Shown here piece by piece: positions 11,906 to 25,092 of a DNA stretch of 64,000 bases (the stretch's first letter is position 1; every line of letters starts with the position of its first letter). A program made the position numbers and the translations under genes. The notes beneath the pieces are model-generated. The model was not told where the DNA came from and made no database searches. It was given only the letters and a program-made list of their open reading frames with translations. This DNA is from Urechis unicinctus (Eukaryota > Annelida > Polychaeta > Xenopneusta > Urechidae). The stretch covers positions 59,043,825 to 59,107,824 of the forward strand of contig CM067356.1 of the NCBI GenBank assembly GCA_034190875.2, written 5' to 3'.

Positions 11906-13270
11906 ACGCCTCTCTGGGTTATTTCTGGTTTTTGTCGACCGAAGAGTTATCTGAGTTTTACAAGAGAAGTTAATTGTTCTTTTACTAAAGATTTGATAAC
12001 AGTAGCTCTTATTTGTGGAAAGTAAAATATATTGATATATATATATCAAGTTAAACAAAGTCACATCATCCAATCAGCTCTTATATTTAATAATGTAAAC
12101 ATATGCTCCTTTACTGTGCAGTGGCTGGTTAGGTTATTACAGCGGCAGGTGCTTTACATAATTTCAACCCATATTGTTAACATTCATATTTGTTGTATGA
12201 TGTCTGATTGCGATGTTTTGTCACCAATAATGTACATGGTCGGGAGACGATTGTTATCCGGCCTCATCAGAAGTGTCAATGCAGTAGAAAATAGTGTTAA
12301 TGCCTGGTAAATAAACCTCGATATGTCGCAGGACTCTCATAGGCTTCAGTTTACATCATGCATGCTTATGTATTTAGATTATCTCTTGGGCTGTATTAAT
12401 TTTGTGGATTAAAACAATAAATATAATGTCGTTTATGATACGTTGTTCACATTTCATCTCCGCAAATGATTTCTGCGGCAGCAACCCTTATTCTGCATAT
12501 AACGCTACGCAGAATAGAATCCCACTGTGTAGAATACAATATGACGCCAGCGTTATCGTAATGATATATAACCACCTTCAATGATCATGTACAACGCGAC
12601 ATCCACCATCCACGGTTACTGTTCAGTGTATCGCACCTCACCTCTTATTCACACAGTCGATTACGGCCAATTCACGACACACTTGAGCTCGTGATTTACG
12701 TCTTCATAGACTCACGCGTTTCAGATAATTAGACGACCGCTATTATTTGAAGACATTTTACATAGCAGAAACGGAAACTCATTATATGATCTATATTTAG
12801 TTTACTAGCCGCACATATCCAACGGTACGTTCTCTTTTCAAACCTAACTTAAACAGCAAAATGCATTGTGTGGTGACATGATGCTATAATTTGCTGTGAT
12901 TTGGTAGAATTTCATGCCAACTTACACGAATTTATATAATAGCAAGCATTCACGCCTTAAACCACACAAAGACCGCACACTCGCATTAGCAGCACCAATG
13001 AAGTGGAACTAGCTACCGCTCTGCATACAACAGTCGCCCTTAAGTTGCACCTGTTGCAATGACGCATCTCGTTTCATATAAGCTGACTGCCATTTTTGTT
13101 ATCATTATTTGTATGAATTCATAAGGAATCCTCACGGTTGGTTGATCTCTTTTTAAAGCACAATTGGAACGCTCAAAAAGGTGTTGTTTGACTCTAGTTA
13201 ATTGCGAAATGCAATTTTGCAGTAAAAAAACTACTCTCAGACAAATTTGTCTATTTCATTTTTACAAAGA
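11906..13270. other. No recognisable gene
   Basis: AT-rich, stops frequent. Contains short AT runs (tatatatat near 12,036) and nothing identifiable. Confidence 0.5.
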
Positions 13271-13299
13271 CAATTCTAGGTAACATTGAAACAACTTCC

Positions 13300-14516
13300 C
13301 GCTTGTTGTTCTGATGTCCTATCTGCTTTGCGCGCTTTGGCCATCCCACCAACCGCATGCCGCACGTAACCATCAATGTCTCGTTGCCACGTGACATCAG
13401 TACCGGATTTGCCTAAGTCCATGAGTGGGAGTTTTGGCAAGCACTTCACCGAGCAGGGCTGGGCTCCCACTGCGTCACTGGCCTACCTAGTCCAGTCAGG
13501 CCTCCTTGTCTACCTTCTGGTGTCAGAGGCCATTATCTCTGTCAGGCAAACAACAGGAGGTTTGGCTTCCACCAGACCGTGACTAGAGCTGCATCATCAT
13601 CAGCAAGTTCCTGCAAGGCAGCAAGGCTGACTGTAAAAGTCTCACCTGTAGACTTGTGACCTACAGCGGCTAGCTTGACTACCTTGCTAGATAAACCCAG
13701 CAGAGTGGCACACTTGTGGGGGCGTCACAGAAGTGCGCTCCGGAGAGGTGAGGTGCAGTGGACACCAGATGCAGGGGGCAGAAATATATCCCACGCTTTT
13801 TCATCTGGGTCGAGGTCTGCACAGTACTACATTCAAACCTGCAAGCCTTCCTGGAGTTGCTGGAATGACGTTGTGTTCAGGTCGTCTGCTGTGGAGACCA
13901 GGGTAAGCCACCACCAAATACAGGAGAGCTGCCAGTCGATTGGCTCCGAGCAAAGGTGTGCTACGAGGAGGTCACTTTCCACTACAAGGCAAAAGACGAC
14001 ACTCGCAAAGCCGTATTTGAGTGCATCCGCCTGAAGTCCAACTAGTTCCAGTGTCGGGAGAGTTTAAATGCGCTGTCATATTGCCTGTATTGGGATAGGT
14101 TTGTTGGCTGGTGGATCCCAAAAGACCTCATACTCGGCAGCGGCCAGATGGTCGATGACAGGGCATTAGTGCTGCTACTGCATGAACACAAGACGAGCTA
14201 TCCAGATTCGTCCGTGCTACTATACCATCTGGAGAACCAAGCACTGAGGTACTGATACTGGGCACAGACCGTCCCAAGGTACTCGTTCTCAATGACACAA
14301 TCAAAGTGTCCATTGAGACCGCAGAGACCACAAATAAAACCGATAGCTGGCGGCGTGGCTATGCTCTCACCCTCCACAGCTTGCAGTGCCTCAACATCAA
14401 AGACCGATACAAGGTCTGGATCATCAACCACATCCTGCAATGGTCCAAACTTGCCTACCTTGGAGTGTCTTATGTGGGGTATTTGAACCAGCTAGAAAAC
14501 CGAACAGCAGCCCGGC
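13300..14516 (+). pseudogene. Broken protein-coding relic, family unknown
   Basis: This 1.2-kb stretch is clearly richer in G+C than its surroundings and has long coding-like segments in shifting plus frames. Examples are a segment near 13,772-13,868 (contains KYIPRFFIWVEVC), one near 13,955-14,042 (contains VTFHYKAKDDTRKAVFECI), and the best one at 14,244-14,530 (contains LGTDRPKVLVLNDTIKV and WRRGYALTLHSLQCLN). They are separated by stops and frameshifts. The last segment runs, after a frame change, into the HNH-like piece that follows. I do not recognise the protein. A relic of a mobile or virus-like element is one possibility; a dead host gene is another. Confidence 0.45.
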
Positions 14517-14775
14517 AAAGCTATTCAGCAGTATCTTGTCGCCCATACGCGCCAGGAACTGACCAAGGGCATAGATTTCTTGAAGGTCAACATTATCCTG
14601 CAAGCTAGACACGCTTAGAAAAACCACTGTGCAGCATGCAATATCGAGATGCTATGGGCATACCTGCCCGAGGACACTCAACGCTTCAGCATGGATCGAC
14701 TGTGAAATGACCGGGGACGCTGTCGGGGTAAGGCTTGGCTGACCTGCCTAGAGTGCAATCGAAAAGAGGGGCTGC
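14517..14775 (+). pseudogene. Degenerate HNH-like zinc-motif fragment
   Basis: One frame reads IQQYLVAHTRQELTKGIDF, then a TAG, then a Cys-x2-Cys pair (CAAC, 14,628-14,639), MLWAYLPEDTQRFSMDRL, an in-frame TGA, and finally TCLECNRKEG (second Cys-x2-Cys at 14,745-14,756). The order Cys-x2-Cys, aromatic/acidic segment, (F/Y)S-x-DR-L, Gly-rich turn, L-x-CL-x-CN is that of HNH/zinc-nuclease-like domains found in several mobile and large-virus-like elements. The His expected in the middle (usually GH) is not kept. Two nonsense codons make this fragment non-functional. The family name is an inference from the motif only. Confidence 0.45.
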
Positions 14776-14800
14776 TCACATCAATTTGTAAGAAAACATC

Positions 14801-17800
14801 ACAGGGCGTTTGTGCATTAGATTCACCTTACAGGACATAGGTGTATTAGATTCACCTTACAGGGCATCAGTGAATTAGATTCAACTTACAAGGCATCAGT
14901 GTATTAGATTCAATTTACAGGGCATCAGTGTATTAGATTCAATTTACAGGGCATCAGTTTATTAGATTCACCTAACAAGGCATCAGTGTATTAGATTCCG
15001 TGTATTAGATTCACCTTAGAGGGCATCAGTGTATTAGGTTCACCTTACAGGGCATCAGTTTATTAGATTCACCTAACAAGGCATCGGTGCATTAGATTCA
15101 CTTCACAGGGCATCAGGTTATTAGATTCACCTTACAGGGCATCAGTGTATTACATTCAGTGTATTAGATTCACCTTACAGGGCATCAGTGTATAAGATTC
15201 AGTGTATTAGATCCATCTTACATGGCATCAGTGTATTAGATTCAGTGTATTCGATTCACTTTACAGGGCATCGGTGTATTACATTCAGTGTATTAGATTC
15301 ACCTTTCAGGGCATCAGTGTATCAGTTTCACCTTACGGGGCATCAGTGTATTAGATTCACCTTACAGGGCATCAGTGTATAAGATTCACCTTACAGGGCA
15401 TCAGTGTATAAGATTCACCTAAAAGGGCATCAGTGTATAAGATTCACCTTACAGGGCATAGGTGTATTAGATTTTATCTTACGTGGCATCAGTGTATTAG
15501 ATTCACCTTACAGGGCATCAGTGTAATAGATTCAGTGTATTAGATTCACCTTACAGGGCATCGGTTTATTAGATTCAGTGTATTAGATTCACCTTACAGG
15601 GCATCAGTGTATTAGATTCAGTGTATTATATACACCTTACAAGGCATCAGTGTATTAGATTCAGTGCATTAGATTCACTTTACAGGGCACCAGTGTATTA
15701 GGTTCAGTGTATTAGATTCATCTTACATGGCATCAATGTATTTGATTCGTTGTATTAGATTCCCCTTGCTCGGCATGGGTGTATTAAATTCACCTTACAT
15801 GGCATCAGTGAATTAGATTCACCTTCTAGGGCATCAGTGTATTAGATTCAATTAACAAGACATCAGTGTATTGGATTCTGAGTATTAGATTCAGCTTACA
15901 GGGTATCAGTGTATTAGATTCAGTGTATTCGATTCACCTTTCACTGCATCAGTTTATTAGATTCACCTTACAAGGCATCAGTGTATTAAATTCAGTGCAT
16001 TGCATTCACCTTAAAGGGCATCAGTGAATTAGATGCAGTGTATTAAATTCACCTTACAAGGCATCTGTGAATTAGTTTCATCTTACTGGGTATTACTGAA
16101 TTAGATTCACCTGACAGGGCATCAGTGTATTAGATTCACCATACAGGGAATCAGTGCATAATATTAAGTGTGTTAGATTCACCTTTCAGGGCATCAGTGT
16201 TTCAATTTCACCTTACGGGGCATCAGTGTATTAGATTCACCTTACAGGGCATCAGTGTATAAGATTCACCTTACAGGGCATCAGTGTATAAGATTCACTT
16301 TATGGGGCATAGGTGTTAAAGATTTTATCTTACGGGGCATCAGTGTATTAGATTCACCTAACAGGGCATCAGTGTATTAGATTCAGCGTATTAGATTCAC
16401 GTTACAGGGCATCAGTGTATTAGATTCAGTGTATTAGATTCAACTTACAGGGCATCGGTGTATTAGATTCAGTGTATTAGATTCACCTTACAGGGCATCA
16501 GTGTATTAGATTCAGTGTATTATATACACCTTACAAGGCATCAGTGTATTAGATTCAGTGTATTAGATTCACCTTACAGGGCATCGATGTATTAGATTCA
16601 GTGTATTAGATTCACCTTACAGGGCGTCAGTGTATTAGATTCAGTGTATTATATACACCTTACAAGGCATCAGTGTATTAGATTCAGTGTATTAGATTCA
16701 CCTTACAGGGCACCAGTGTATTAGGTTCAGTGTATTAGATTCCCCTTGCTCGGCATGGGTGTATTAAATTCACCTTACATGGCATCAGTGAATTAGATTC
16801 ACCTTCTAGGGCATCAGTGTATTAGATTCAATTAACAAGACATCAGTGTATTGGATTCTGAGTATTAGATTCAGCTTACAGGGTATCAGTGTATTAGATT
16901 CAGTGAATTCGATTCACCTTTCACTGCATCAGTTTATTAGATTCATTTTACAAGGCATCAGTGTATTAAATTCAGTGCATTGCATTCACCTTAAAGGGCA
17001 TCAGTGAATTAGATGCAGTGTATTAAATTCACCTTACAAGTCATCAGTGTATTAGTTTCATCTTACTGGGTATTACTGTATTAGATTCACCTGACAGGGC
17101 ATCAGTGTATTAGATTCACCATACAGGGAATCAGTGCATAATATTAAGTATGTTAGATTCACCTTACAGGGCATCAGTGTATTAGATTCACCGTATTAGA
17201 TTCACCTTGCAGGGCATCAGTGTATTAGATTCATCTTACAGGGCATCAGTGTATTAAATTCAGAGTATTAGATTCACCTTACAGGGCATCAGTCAATTAG
17301 ATTCAGTGTATTAGATTCACCTAGCAAGGCATCAATGTTTTAGATACATCTTACAGGGTATCAGTGTATTAGATTCATCTTACAGAACATCAGTGTATTA
17401 GATTCACCTTACAGGCCATCAGTGTATTAGATTCAGTGTATTAGATCCATCTTACAGGGCATCGGTGTATTAGATTCACGTTACAGTACAGCAGTGAATT
17501 AGATTCAGTGTATTAGATTCACCTTGCAATGCATCAATATATTAGATACATCTTACATGGTATAAGTGTATTAGATTCATGTTACAAAACATCAGTGTAT
17601 TGGATTCACCTTACAGGGCATCAGTGTATTACATTCAGTGTATTAGATTCTCCTTACAGGGCATCAGTGTATAAGATGCAGTGTATTAGATCCATCTTAC
17701 AGGACATCAATGTATTAGATTCAGTGTATTAGATTCACTTTACAGGGCATCGGTGTATTGCATTCAGTGTATTAGATTCACCTTTCAGGGCATCAGTGTA

Positions 17801-20800
17801 TCAGTTTCACCTTACGGGGCATCAGTGTATTAGATTCACCTTACAGGGCATCAGTGTATAAGATTCACTTTATGGGGCATAGGTGTTAAAGATTTTATCT
17901 TACGGGGCATCAGTGTATTAGATTCACCTAACAGGGCATCAGTGTATTAGATTCAGCGTATTAGATTCACGTTACAGGGCATCAGTGTATTAGATTCAGT
18001 GTATTATATACACCTTACAAGGCATCAGTGTATTAGATTCAGTGTATTAGATTCACCTTACAGGGCATCAGTGTATTAGGTTCACCTTACAGGGCATCAG
18101 TTTATTAGATTCACCTAACAAGGCATCGGTGCATTAGATTCACTTCACAGGGCATCAGGTTATTAGATTCACCTTACAGGGCATCAGTGTATTACATTCA
18201 GTGTATTAGATTCACCTTACAGGGCATCAGTGTATAAGATTCAGTGTATTAGATCCATCTTACATGGCATCAGTGTATTAGATTCAGTGTATTCGATTCA
18301 CTTTACAGGGCATCGGTGTATTACATTCAGTGTATTAGATTCACCTTTCAGGGCATCAGTGTATCAGTTTCACCTTACGGGGCATCAGTGTATTAGATTC
18401 ACCTTACAGGGCATCAGTGTATAAGATTCACCTTACAGGGCATCAGTGTATAAGATTCACCTAAAAGGGCATCAGTGTATAAGATTCACCTTACAGGGCA
18501 TAGGTGTATTAGATTTTATCTTACGTGGCATCAGTGTATTAGATTCACCTTACAGGGCATCAGTGTAATAGATTCAGTGTATTAGATTCACCTTACAGGG
18601 CATCGGTTTATTAGATTCAGTGTATTAGATTCACCTTACAGGGCATCAGTGTATTAGATTCAGTGTATTATATACACCTTACAAGGCATCAGTGTATTAG
18701 ATTCAGTGCATTAGATTCACTTTACAGGGCACCAGTGTATTAGGTTCAGTGTATTAGATTCATCTTACATGGCATCAATGTATTTGATTCGTTGTATTAG
18801 ATTCCCCTTGCTCGGCATGGGTGTATTAAATTCACCTTACATGGCATCAGTGAATTAGATTCACCTTCTAGGGCATCAGTTTATTAGATTCAATTAACAA
18901 GACATCAGTGTATTGGATTCTGAGTATTAGATTCAGCTTACAGGGTATCAGTGTATTAGATTCAGTGTATTCGATTCACCTTTCACTGCATCAGTTTATT
19001 AGATTCACCTTACAAGGCATCAGTGTATTAAATTCAGTGCATTGCATTCACCTTAAAGGGCATCAGTGAATTAGATGCAGTGTATTAAATTCACCTTACA
19101 AGGCATCTGTGAATTAGTTTCATCTTACTGGGTATTACTGAATTAGATTCACCTGACAGGGCATCAGTGTATTAGATTCACCATACAGGGAATCAGTGCA
19201 TAATATTAAGTGTGTTAGATTCACCTTACAGGGCATCAGTGTATTAGATTCACCGTATTAGATTCATCTTGCAGGGCATCAGTGTATTAGATTCATCTTA
19301 CAGGGCATCAGTGTATTAAATTCAGAGTATTAGATTCACCTTACAGGGCATCAGTCAATTAGATTCAGTGTATTAGATTCACCTAGCAAGGCATCAATGT
19401 TTTAGATACATCTTACAGGGTATCAGTGTATTAGATTCATCTTACAGAACATCAGTGTATTAGATTCACCTTACAGGCCATCAGTGTATTAGATTCAGTG
19501 TATTAGATCCATCTTACAGGGCATCGGTGTATTAGATTCACGTTACAGGACAGCAGTGAATTAGATTCAGTGTATTAGATTCACCTTGCAATGCCTCAAT
19601 ATATTAGATACATCTTACATGGTATAAGTGTATTAGATTCATGTTACAAAACATCAGTGTATTGGATTCACCTTACAGGGCATCAGTGTATTAAATTCAG
19701 TGTATTAGATTCTCCTTACAGGGCATCAGTGTATAAGATGCAGTGTATTAGATCCATCTTACAGGACATCAATGTATTAGATTCAGTGTATTAGATTCAC
19801 TTTACAGGGCATCGGTGTATTGCATTCAGTGTATTAGATTCACCTTTCAGGGCATCAGTGTTTCAGTTTCACCTTACGGGGCATCAGTGTATTAGATTCA
19901 CCTTACAGGGCATCAGTGTATAAGATTCACCTTACAGGGCATCAGTGTATAAGATTCACTTTATGGGGCATAGGTGTTAAAGATTTTATCTTACGGGGCA
20001 TCAGTGTATTAGATTCACCTAACAGGGCATCAGTGTATTAGATTCAGCGTATTAGATTCACGTTACAGGGCATCAGTGTATTAGATTCAGTGTATTAGAT
20101 TCAACTTACAGGGCATCGGTGTATTAGATTCAGTGTATTAGATTCACCTTACAGGGCATCAGTGTATTAGATTCAGTGTATTATATACACCTTACAAGGC
20201 ATCAGTGTATTAGATTCAGTGTATTAGATTCACCTTACAGGGCATCGATGTATTAGATTCAGTGTATTAGATTCACCTTACAGGGCGTCAGTGTATTAGA
20301 TTCAGTGTATTATATACACCTTACAAGGCATCAGTGTATTAGATTCAGTGTATTAGATTCACCTTACAGGGCACCAGTGTATTAGGTTCAGTGTATTAGA
20401 TTCCCCTTGCTCGGCATGGGTGTATTAAATTCACCTTACATGGCATCAGTGAATTAGATTCACCTTCTAGGGCATCAGTGTATTAGATTCAATTAACAAG
20501 ACATCAGTGTATTGGATTCTGAGTATTAGATTCAGCTTACAGGGTATCAGTGTATTAGATTCAGTGAATTCGATTCACCTTTCACTGCATCAGTTTATTA
20601 GATTCATTTTACAAGGCATCAGTGTATTAAATTCAGTGCATTGCATTCACCTTAAAGGGCATCAGTGAATTAGATGCAGTGTATTAAATTCACCTTACAA
20701 GTCATCAGTGTATTAGTTTCATCTTACTGGGTATTACTGTATTAGATTCACCTGACAGGGCATCAGTGTATTAGATTCACCATACAGGGAATCAGTGCAT

Positions 20801-23713
20801 AATATTAAGTATGTTAGATTCACCTTACAGGGCATCAGTGTATTAGATTCACCGTATTAGATTCACCTTGCAGGGCATCAGTGTATTAGATTCATCTTAC
20901 AGGGCATCAGTGTATTAAATTCAGAGTATTAGATTCACCTTACAGGGCATCAGTCAATTAGATTCAGTGTATTAGATTCACCTAGCAAGGCATCAATGTT
21001 TTAGATACATCTTACAGGGTATCAGTGTATTAGATTCATCTTACAGAACATCAGTGTATTAGATTCACCTTACAGGCCATCAGTGTATTAGATTCAGTGT
21101 ATTAGATCCATCTTACAGGGCATCGGTGTATTAGATTCACGTTACAGTACAGCAGTGAATTAGATTCAGTGTATTAGATTCACCTTGCAATGCATCAATA
21201 TATTAGATACATCTTACATGGTATAAGTGTATTAGATTCATGTTACAAAACATCAGTGTATTGGATTCACCTTACAGGGCATCAGTGTATTACATTCAGT
21301 GTATTAGATTCTCCTTACAGGGCATCAGTGTATAAGATGCAGTGTATTAGATCCATCTTACAGGACATCAATGTATTAGAATCAGTGTATTAGATTCACT
21401 TTACAGGGCATCGGTGTATTGCATTCAGTGTATTAGATTCACCTTTCAGGGCATCAGTGTATCAGTTTCACCTTACGGGGCATCAGTGTATTAGATTCAC
21501 CTTACAGGGCATCAGTGTATAAGATTCACCTTACAGGGCATCAGTGTATAAGATTCACTTTATGGGGCATAGGTGTTAAAGATTTTATCTTACGGGGCAT
21601 CAGTGTATTAGATTCACCTAACAGGGCATCAGTGTATTAGATTCAGCGTATTAGATTCACGTTACAGGGCATCAGTGTATTAGATTCAGTGTATTAGATT
21701 TAACTTACAGGGCATCGGTGTATTAGATTCAGTGTATTAGATTCACCTTACAGGGCATCAGTGTATTAGATTCAGTGTATTATATACACCTTACAAGGCA
21801 TCAGTGTATTAGATTCAGTGTATTAGATTCACCTTACAGGGCATCGATGTATTAGATTCAGTGTATTAGATTCACCTTACAGGGCGTCAGTGTATTAGAT
21901 TCAGTGTATTATATACACCTTACAAGGCATCAGTGTATTAGATTCAGTGTATTAGATTCACCTTACAGGGCACCAGTGTATTAGGTTCAGTGTATTAGAT
22001 TCCCCTTGCTCGGCATGGGTGTATTAAATTCACCTTACATGGCATCAGTGAATTAGATTCACCTTCTAGGGCATCAGTGTATTAGATTCAATTAACAAGA
22101 CATCAGTGTATTGGATTCTGAGTATTAGATTCAGATTACAGGGTATCAGTGTATTAGATTCAGTGTATTCGATTCACCTTTCACTGCATCAGTTTATTAG
22201 ATTCACTTTACAAGGCATCAGTGTGTTAAATTCAGTGCATTGCATTCACCTTAAAGGGCATCAGTGAATTAGATGCAGTGTATTAAATTCACCTTACAAG
22301 TCATCAGTGTATTAGTTTCATCTTACTGGGTATTACTGTATTAGATTCACCTGACAGGGCATCAGTGTATTAGATTCACCATACAGGGAATCAGTGCATA
22401 ATATTAAGTATGTTAGATTCACCTTACAGGGCATCAGTGTATTAGATTCACCGTATTAGATTCACCTTGCAGGGCATCAGTGTATTAGATTCATCTTACA
22501 GGGCATCAGCGTATTAAATCCAGAGTATTAGATTCACCTTACAGGGCATCAGTCAATTAGATTCAGTGTATTAGATTCACCTAGCAATGCATCAATGTAT
22601 TAGATACATCTTACCGGGTATCAGTGTATTAGATTCATCTTACAGAACATCAGTGTATTAGATTCACCTAGCAAGGCCATCAGTGTATTAGATTCATCTT
22701 ACTGGGTATTACTGTATTAGATATACCTTACAGGCCATCAGTGTATTCGATTCAGCGTATTAGATTCACCTTACAGGGCATCAGTGTATTAGATTCAGTG
22801 TATTAGATTCAACTTACTGGGGATCAGTAAATTAGATTCATCTTTCAAGGTATCAGTGTATTAGATTCATCTTACAGGACATCAGTGCATTAAATTCACC
22901 TTACAGGGCACCAGTGTATTAGATTCATCTTACTGGGTATTACTGTATTAGATTCACCTTACAGGGCATCGGTGTATTAGATTCATCTTACAGGGCATCA
23001 GTGTATTAGATTCACCTTACAGGACATCGGTGTATTAGATTCATCTTACAGGGCATCAGTGTATTAGATTCACCTTACGGGGCATCAGTGTGTTTGAATT
23101 ATCTTACAGGGCATCAGTGTCTTAGATTCATCTTACAGGGCATCAGCGTATTAGATTCACCTTACGTGGCATATGTGTGTTAGAATTATCTTACAGGGCA
23201 TCAGTGTATTAGATTCATCGTACAGGGCATCAGTGCATTAGATTCACCTTACAGGGCATCGGTGTATTAGATTCATCTTACAGGGCATCAGTGTATTAGA
23301 TTCACCTTACAGGGCATCAGTGTATTAGATTCACCTTACTGGGCATCAGTGTATTAGATTCATCTTACAGGGCATCAGTGTATTAGATTCACCTTACGTG
23401 GCATCTGTGTGTTAGAATTATCTTACAGGCATCAGTGTATTAGATTCACCTTACGTGGCATCTGTGTGTTAGAATTATCTTACAGGGCATCAGTGTCTTA
23501 GATTCATCTTACAGGGCATCAGCGTATTAGATTCACCTTACAGGGCACCAGTGTATTAGATTCACCTTACAGGACATCGGTGTATTAGATTCATCTTACA
23601 GGGCATCAGTGTATTAGATTCACCTTACGTGGCATCTGTGTGTTAGAATTATCTTACAGGGCATCAGTGTATTAGATTCACCTTACAGGGCATCGGTGTA
23701 TTAGATTCATCTC
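14801..23713. repeat. 8.9-kb satellite of 29-bp units with higher-order repeats
   Basis: The basic unit joins attagattcaccttacaggg to catcagtgt (29 bp). A 14-bp short form, attagattcagtgt, is often interposed, giving 43-bp steps. A rare landmark variant, tccccttgctcggcatgggt, recurs at 15,761, 16,741, 18,803, 20,402 and 22,001, with spacings of 980, 2,062, 1,599 and 1,599. The block from about 15,030 repeats almost exactly 3,042 bp later. The last kilobase (22.7-23.7 kb) lacks the landmark and is made of simpler units. No protein or RNA gene is seen inside; short frames are by-products. Confidence 0.97.
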
Positions 23714-23792
23714 ACTTATATCTTTTGAACCAATGGTATCCTTCACATCACATCATGTTACTGCCTTGTGTGGTGTGCATGAAGAGAAGGCT

Positions 23793-23889
23793 GATGTGAA
23801 GGGAGGTATGAATGAGTACCTCTGCTCCTTTAAGGTGGCCGGCTACCAGCTGACGGAGGGCGCTGAGGAGTTGAGTTGTACAATCGATG
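23793..23889 (+). pseudogene. CHD3/4/5 (Mi-2)-like exon, post-helicase region
   Basis: The frame reads GMNEYLCSFKVAGYQ then an acidic stretch. Vertebrate CHD4 has a nearly identical GMNEYLSSFKVAQY segment just C-terminal to its SNF2 helicase; CHD3/4/5 proteins are the nucleosome-remodelling ATPases of the NuRD complex. A GTGAGG donor-like site follows at 23,890. Using it leaves phase 1, which does not fit the next exon (phase 0), so either the boundary is wrong or the gene is broken here. It lies about 90 bp after the 29-bp satellite. No chromodomain or helicase exon is found upstream in the window. Confidence 0.6.
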
Positions 23890-24032
23890 GTGAGGAGATG
23901 TTGGTTGTATCATCAGATGGGAGAATGTTACTGAAGAGTCACATCACCATGAATGGAATTGTTGATTTATGCCGCCTGTTCAATATCACCTCACATGTTA
24001 ATAAATCATTCCTGAATTCCATTGCCACTTAA

Positions 24033-24112
24033 ATCTTTCTGACCAATCACGTCTTTCTTCTGTCACTTTCTGACCAATCACGTCTCGTTTCTGTCTCTTT
24101 ACGACCAATCAG
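24033..24112. other. Short intron with three CCAAT-containing repeats
   Basis: ctgaccaatcacgtct occurs twice and a third, degenerate copy (cgaccaatcagg) ends at the splice acceptor of the next exon. It is probably a small tandem duplication rather than a promoter. Confidence 0.5.
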
Positions 24113-24211
24113 GAGAAGGAAGAGGAGGTTGAGCCAGGTAAATCAGCAGCCGATGATACGGAAGCTGCTCTGGAGGCCGCATCTGAGATGAGCACACGAC
24201 GAAAAATCAAG
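24113..24211 (+). pseudogene. CHD3/4/5-like acidic linker exon
   Basis: An exon of 33 codons (EKEEEVEPGKSAADDTEAAL ... STRRKIK) bounded by cag at the acceptor and a GTGAGG donor at 24,212. It is phase 0 on both sides. It occupies the place of the acidic EEEEEVE segment that follows the SFKVA motif in CHD4. It joins in frame to the next exon. It lies outside the triplicated unit, so there is only one copy. Confidence 0.5.
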
Positions 24212-24584
24212 GTGAGGTCGTTGCCTACCAGATTAATGGGGTAACAGTCCAATAGGTTAGCACAAGGTGCTGGATATTAGTGTATGGGTACGCTGCGGCT
24301 GTTATTTTTCTTCTGTATTATGATAAATTAATGACTTGGACATGGGCGAGATTATGTAAACTGAAAATAAGGTACAACGGATAAATCAGTTTTATTACTG
24401 GTCAGAGTATTAAAGTGATGTGCAAAATGAAATGTGAGCTTCAAATAGCTTACATATATCCCCTGCCCTCTGTAGATGCCCCTTTAGTATTAAGTACCAT
24501 TCTATCTACAGCTGCCAATCATTGGAAACTCTTCGTAAGTCCTAATGGTTGCCAGTCGTTGAGTTGGATCTCTGTATGTTACAG

Positions 24585-24734
24585 ACGAAGAAGGCGGAAC
24601 AAGCTTACGGGGATCGCGTATTACGAGACCCGTACCAGGAACATGTAGTCAACATGATACAGGAACTAGAGGCCATCGCACAAACACTTGATAAAGGCAA
24701 GCGCGTTCGCAAGCAAATCAACTGCCAGGAATGA
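24585..24734 (+). pseudogene. CHD3/4/5-like exon with premature stop, copy 1
   Basis: The acceptor ttacag ends at 24,584 and the exon opens in phase 0 (TKKAEQAYGDRVLRDPY). Its diagnostic part is LDKGKRVRKQIN, matching the GKGKRIRKQVNYND region of CHD4, which lies between the helicase and the C-terminal SANT/SLIDE-like module. An in-frame TGA (24,732-24,734) follows almost at once. The frame then stays open for 26 more codons (DMVAKTLEDKVKVTQWLDQL and on). The same stop is in all three copies, so it predates the triplication. Confidence 0.6.
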
Positions 24735-25092
24735 GATATGGTGGCAAAGACACTGGAGGACAAGGTGAAGGTCACGCAATGGCTTGATCAACTCATCAAT
24801 CATTCTCACAATTAGACCTGTATTAAATAATAATCATAGTTGACATTTGTGTTTGCCTCCCTGTAAACTGTTGGCTGTCTGTGGTCAAGTTTCTGTGACT
24901 CTAAAGATAACATTTCAATAACTAAGATACCAATATGCTCCTATAAAATGGATCCTTCAAAGATAAGAAATTGAACCGCCAAAAAAGGTCATTGTATATG
25001 TAGAAGGTCATAGTTACTTGACAAGGTCATGATCATCCTACCCACAAGGGGTAGGCACTGCAGTTGTTGTATATGAGTTGCCATGGTTACAG

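Noticed and set aside
24042..24110. Two exact CCAAT-box motifs plus a third as a promoter
   Set aside because: They lie in a short intron between two Mi-2-like exons and are explained by a small tandem duplication.
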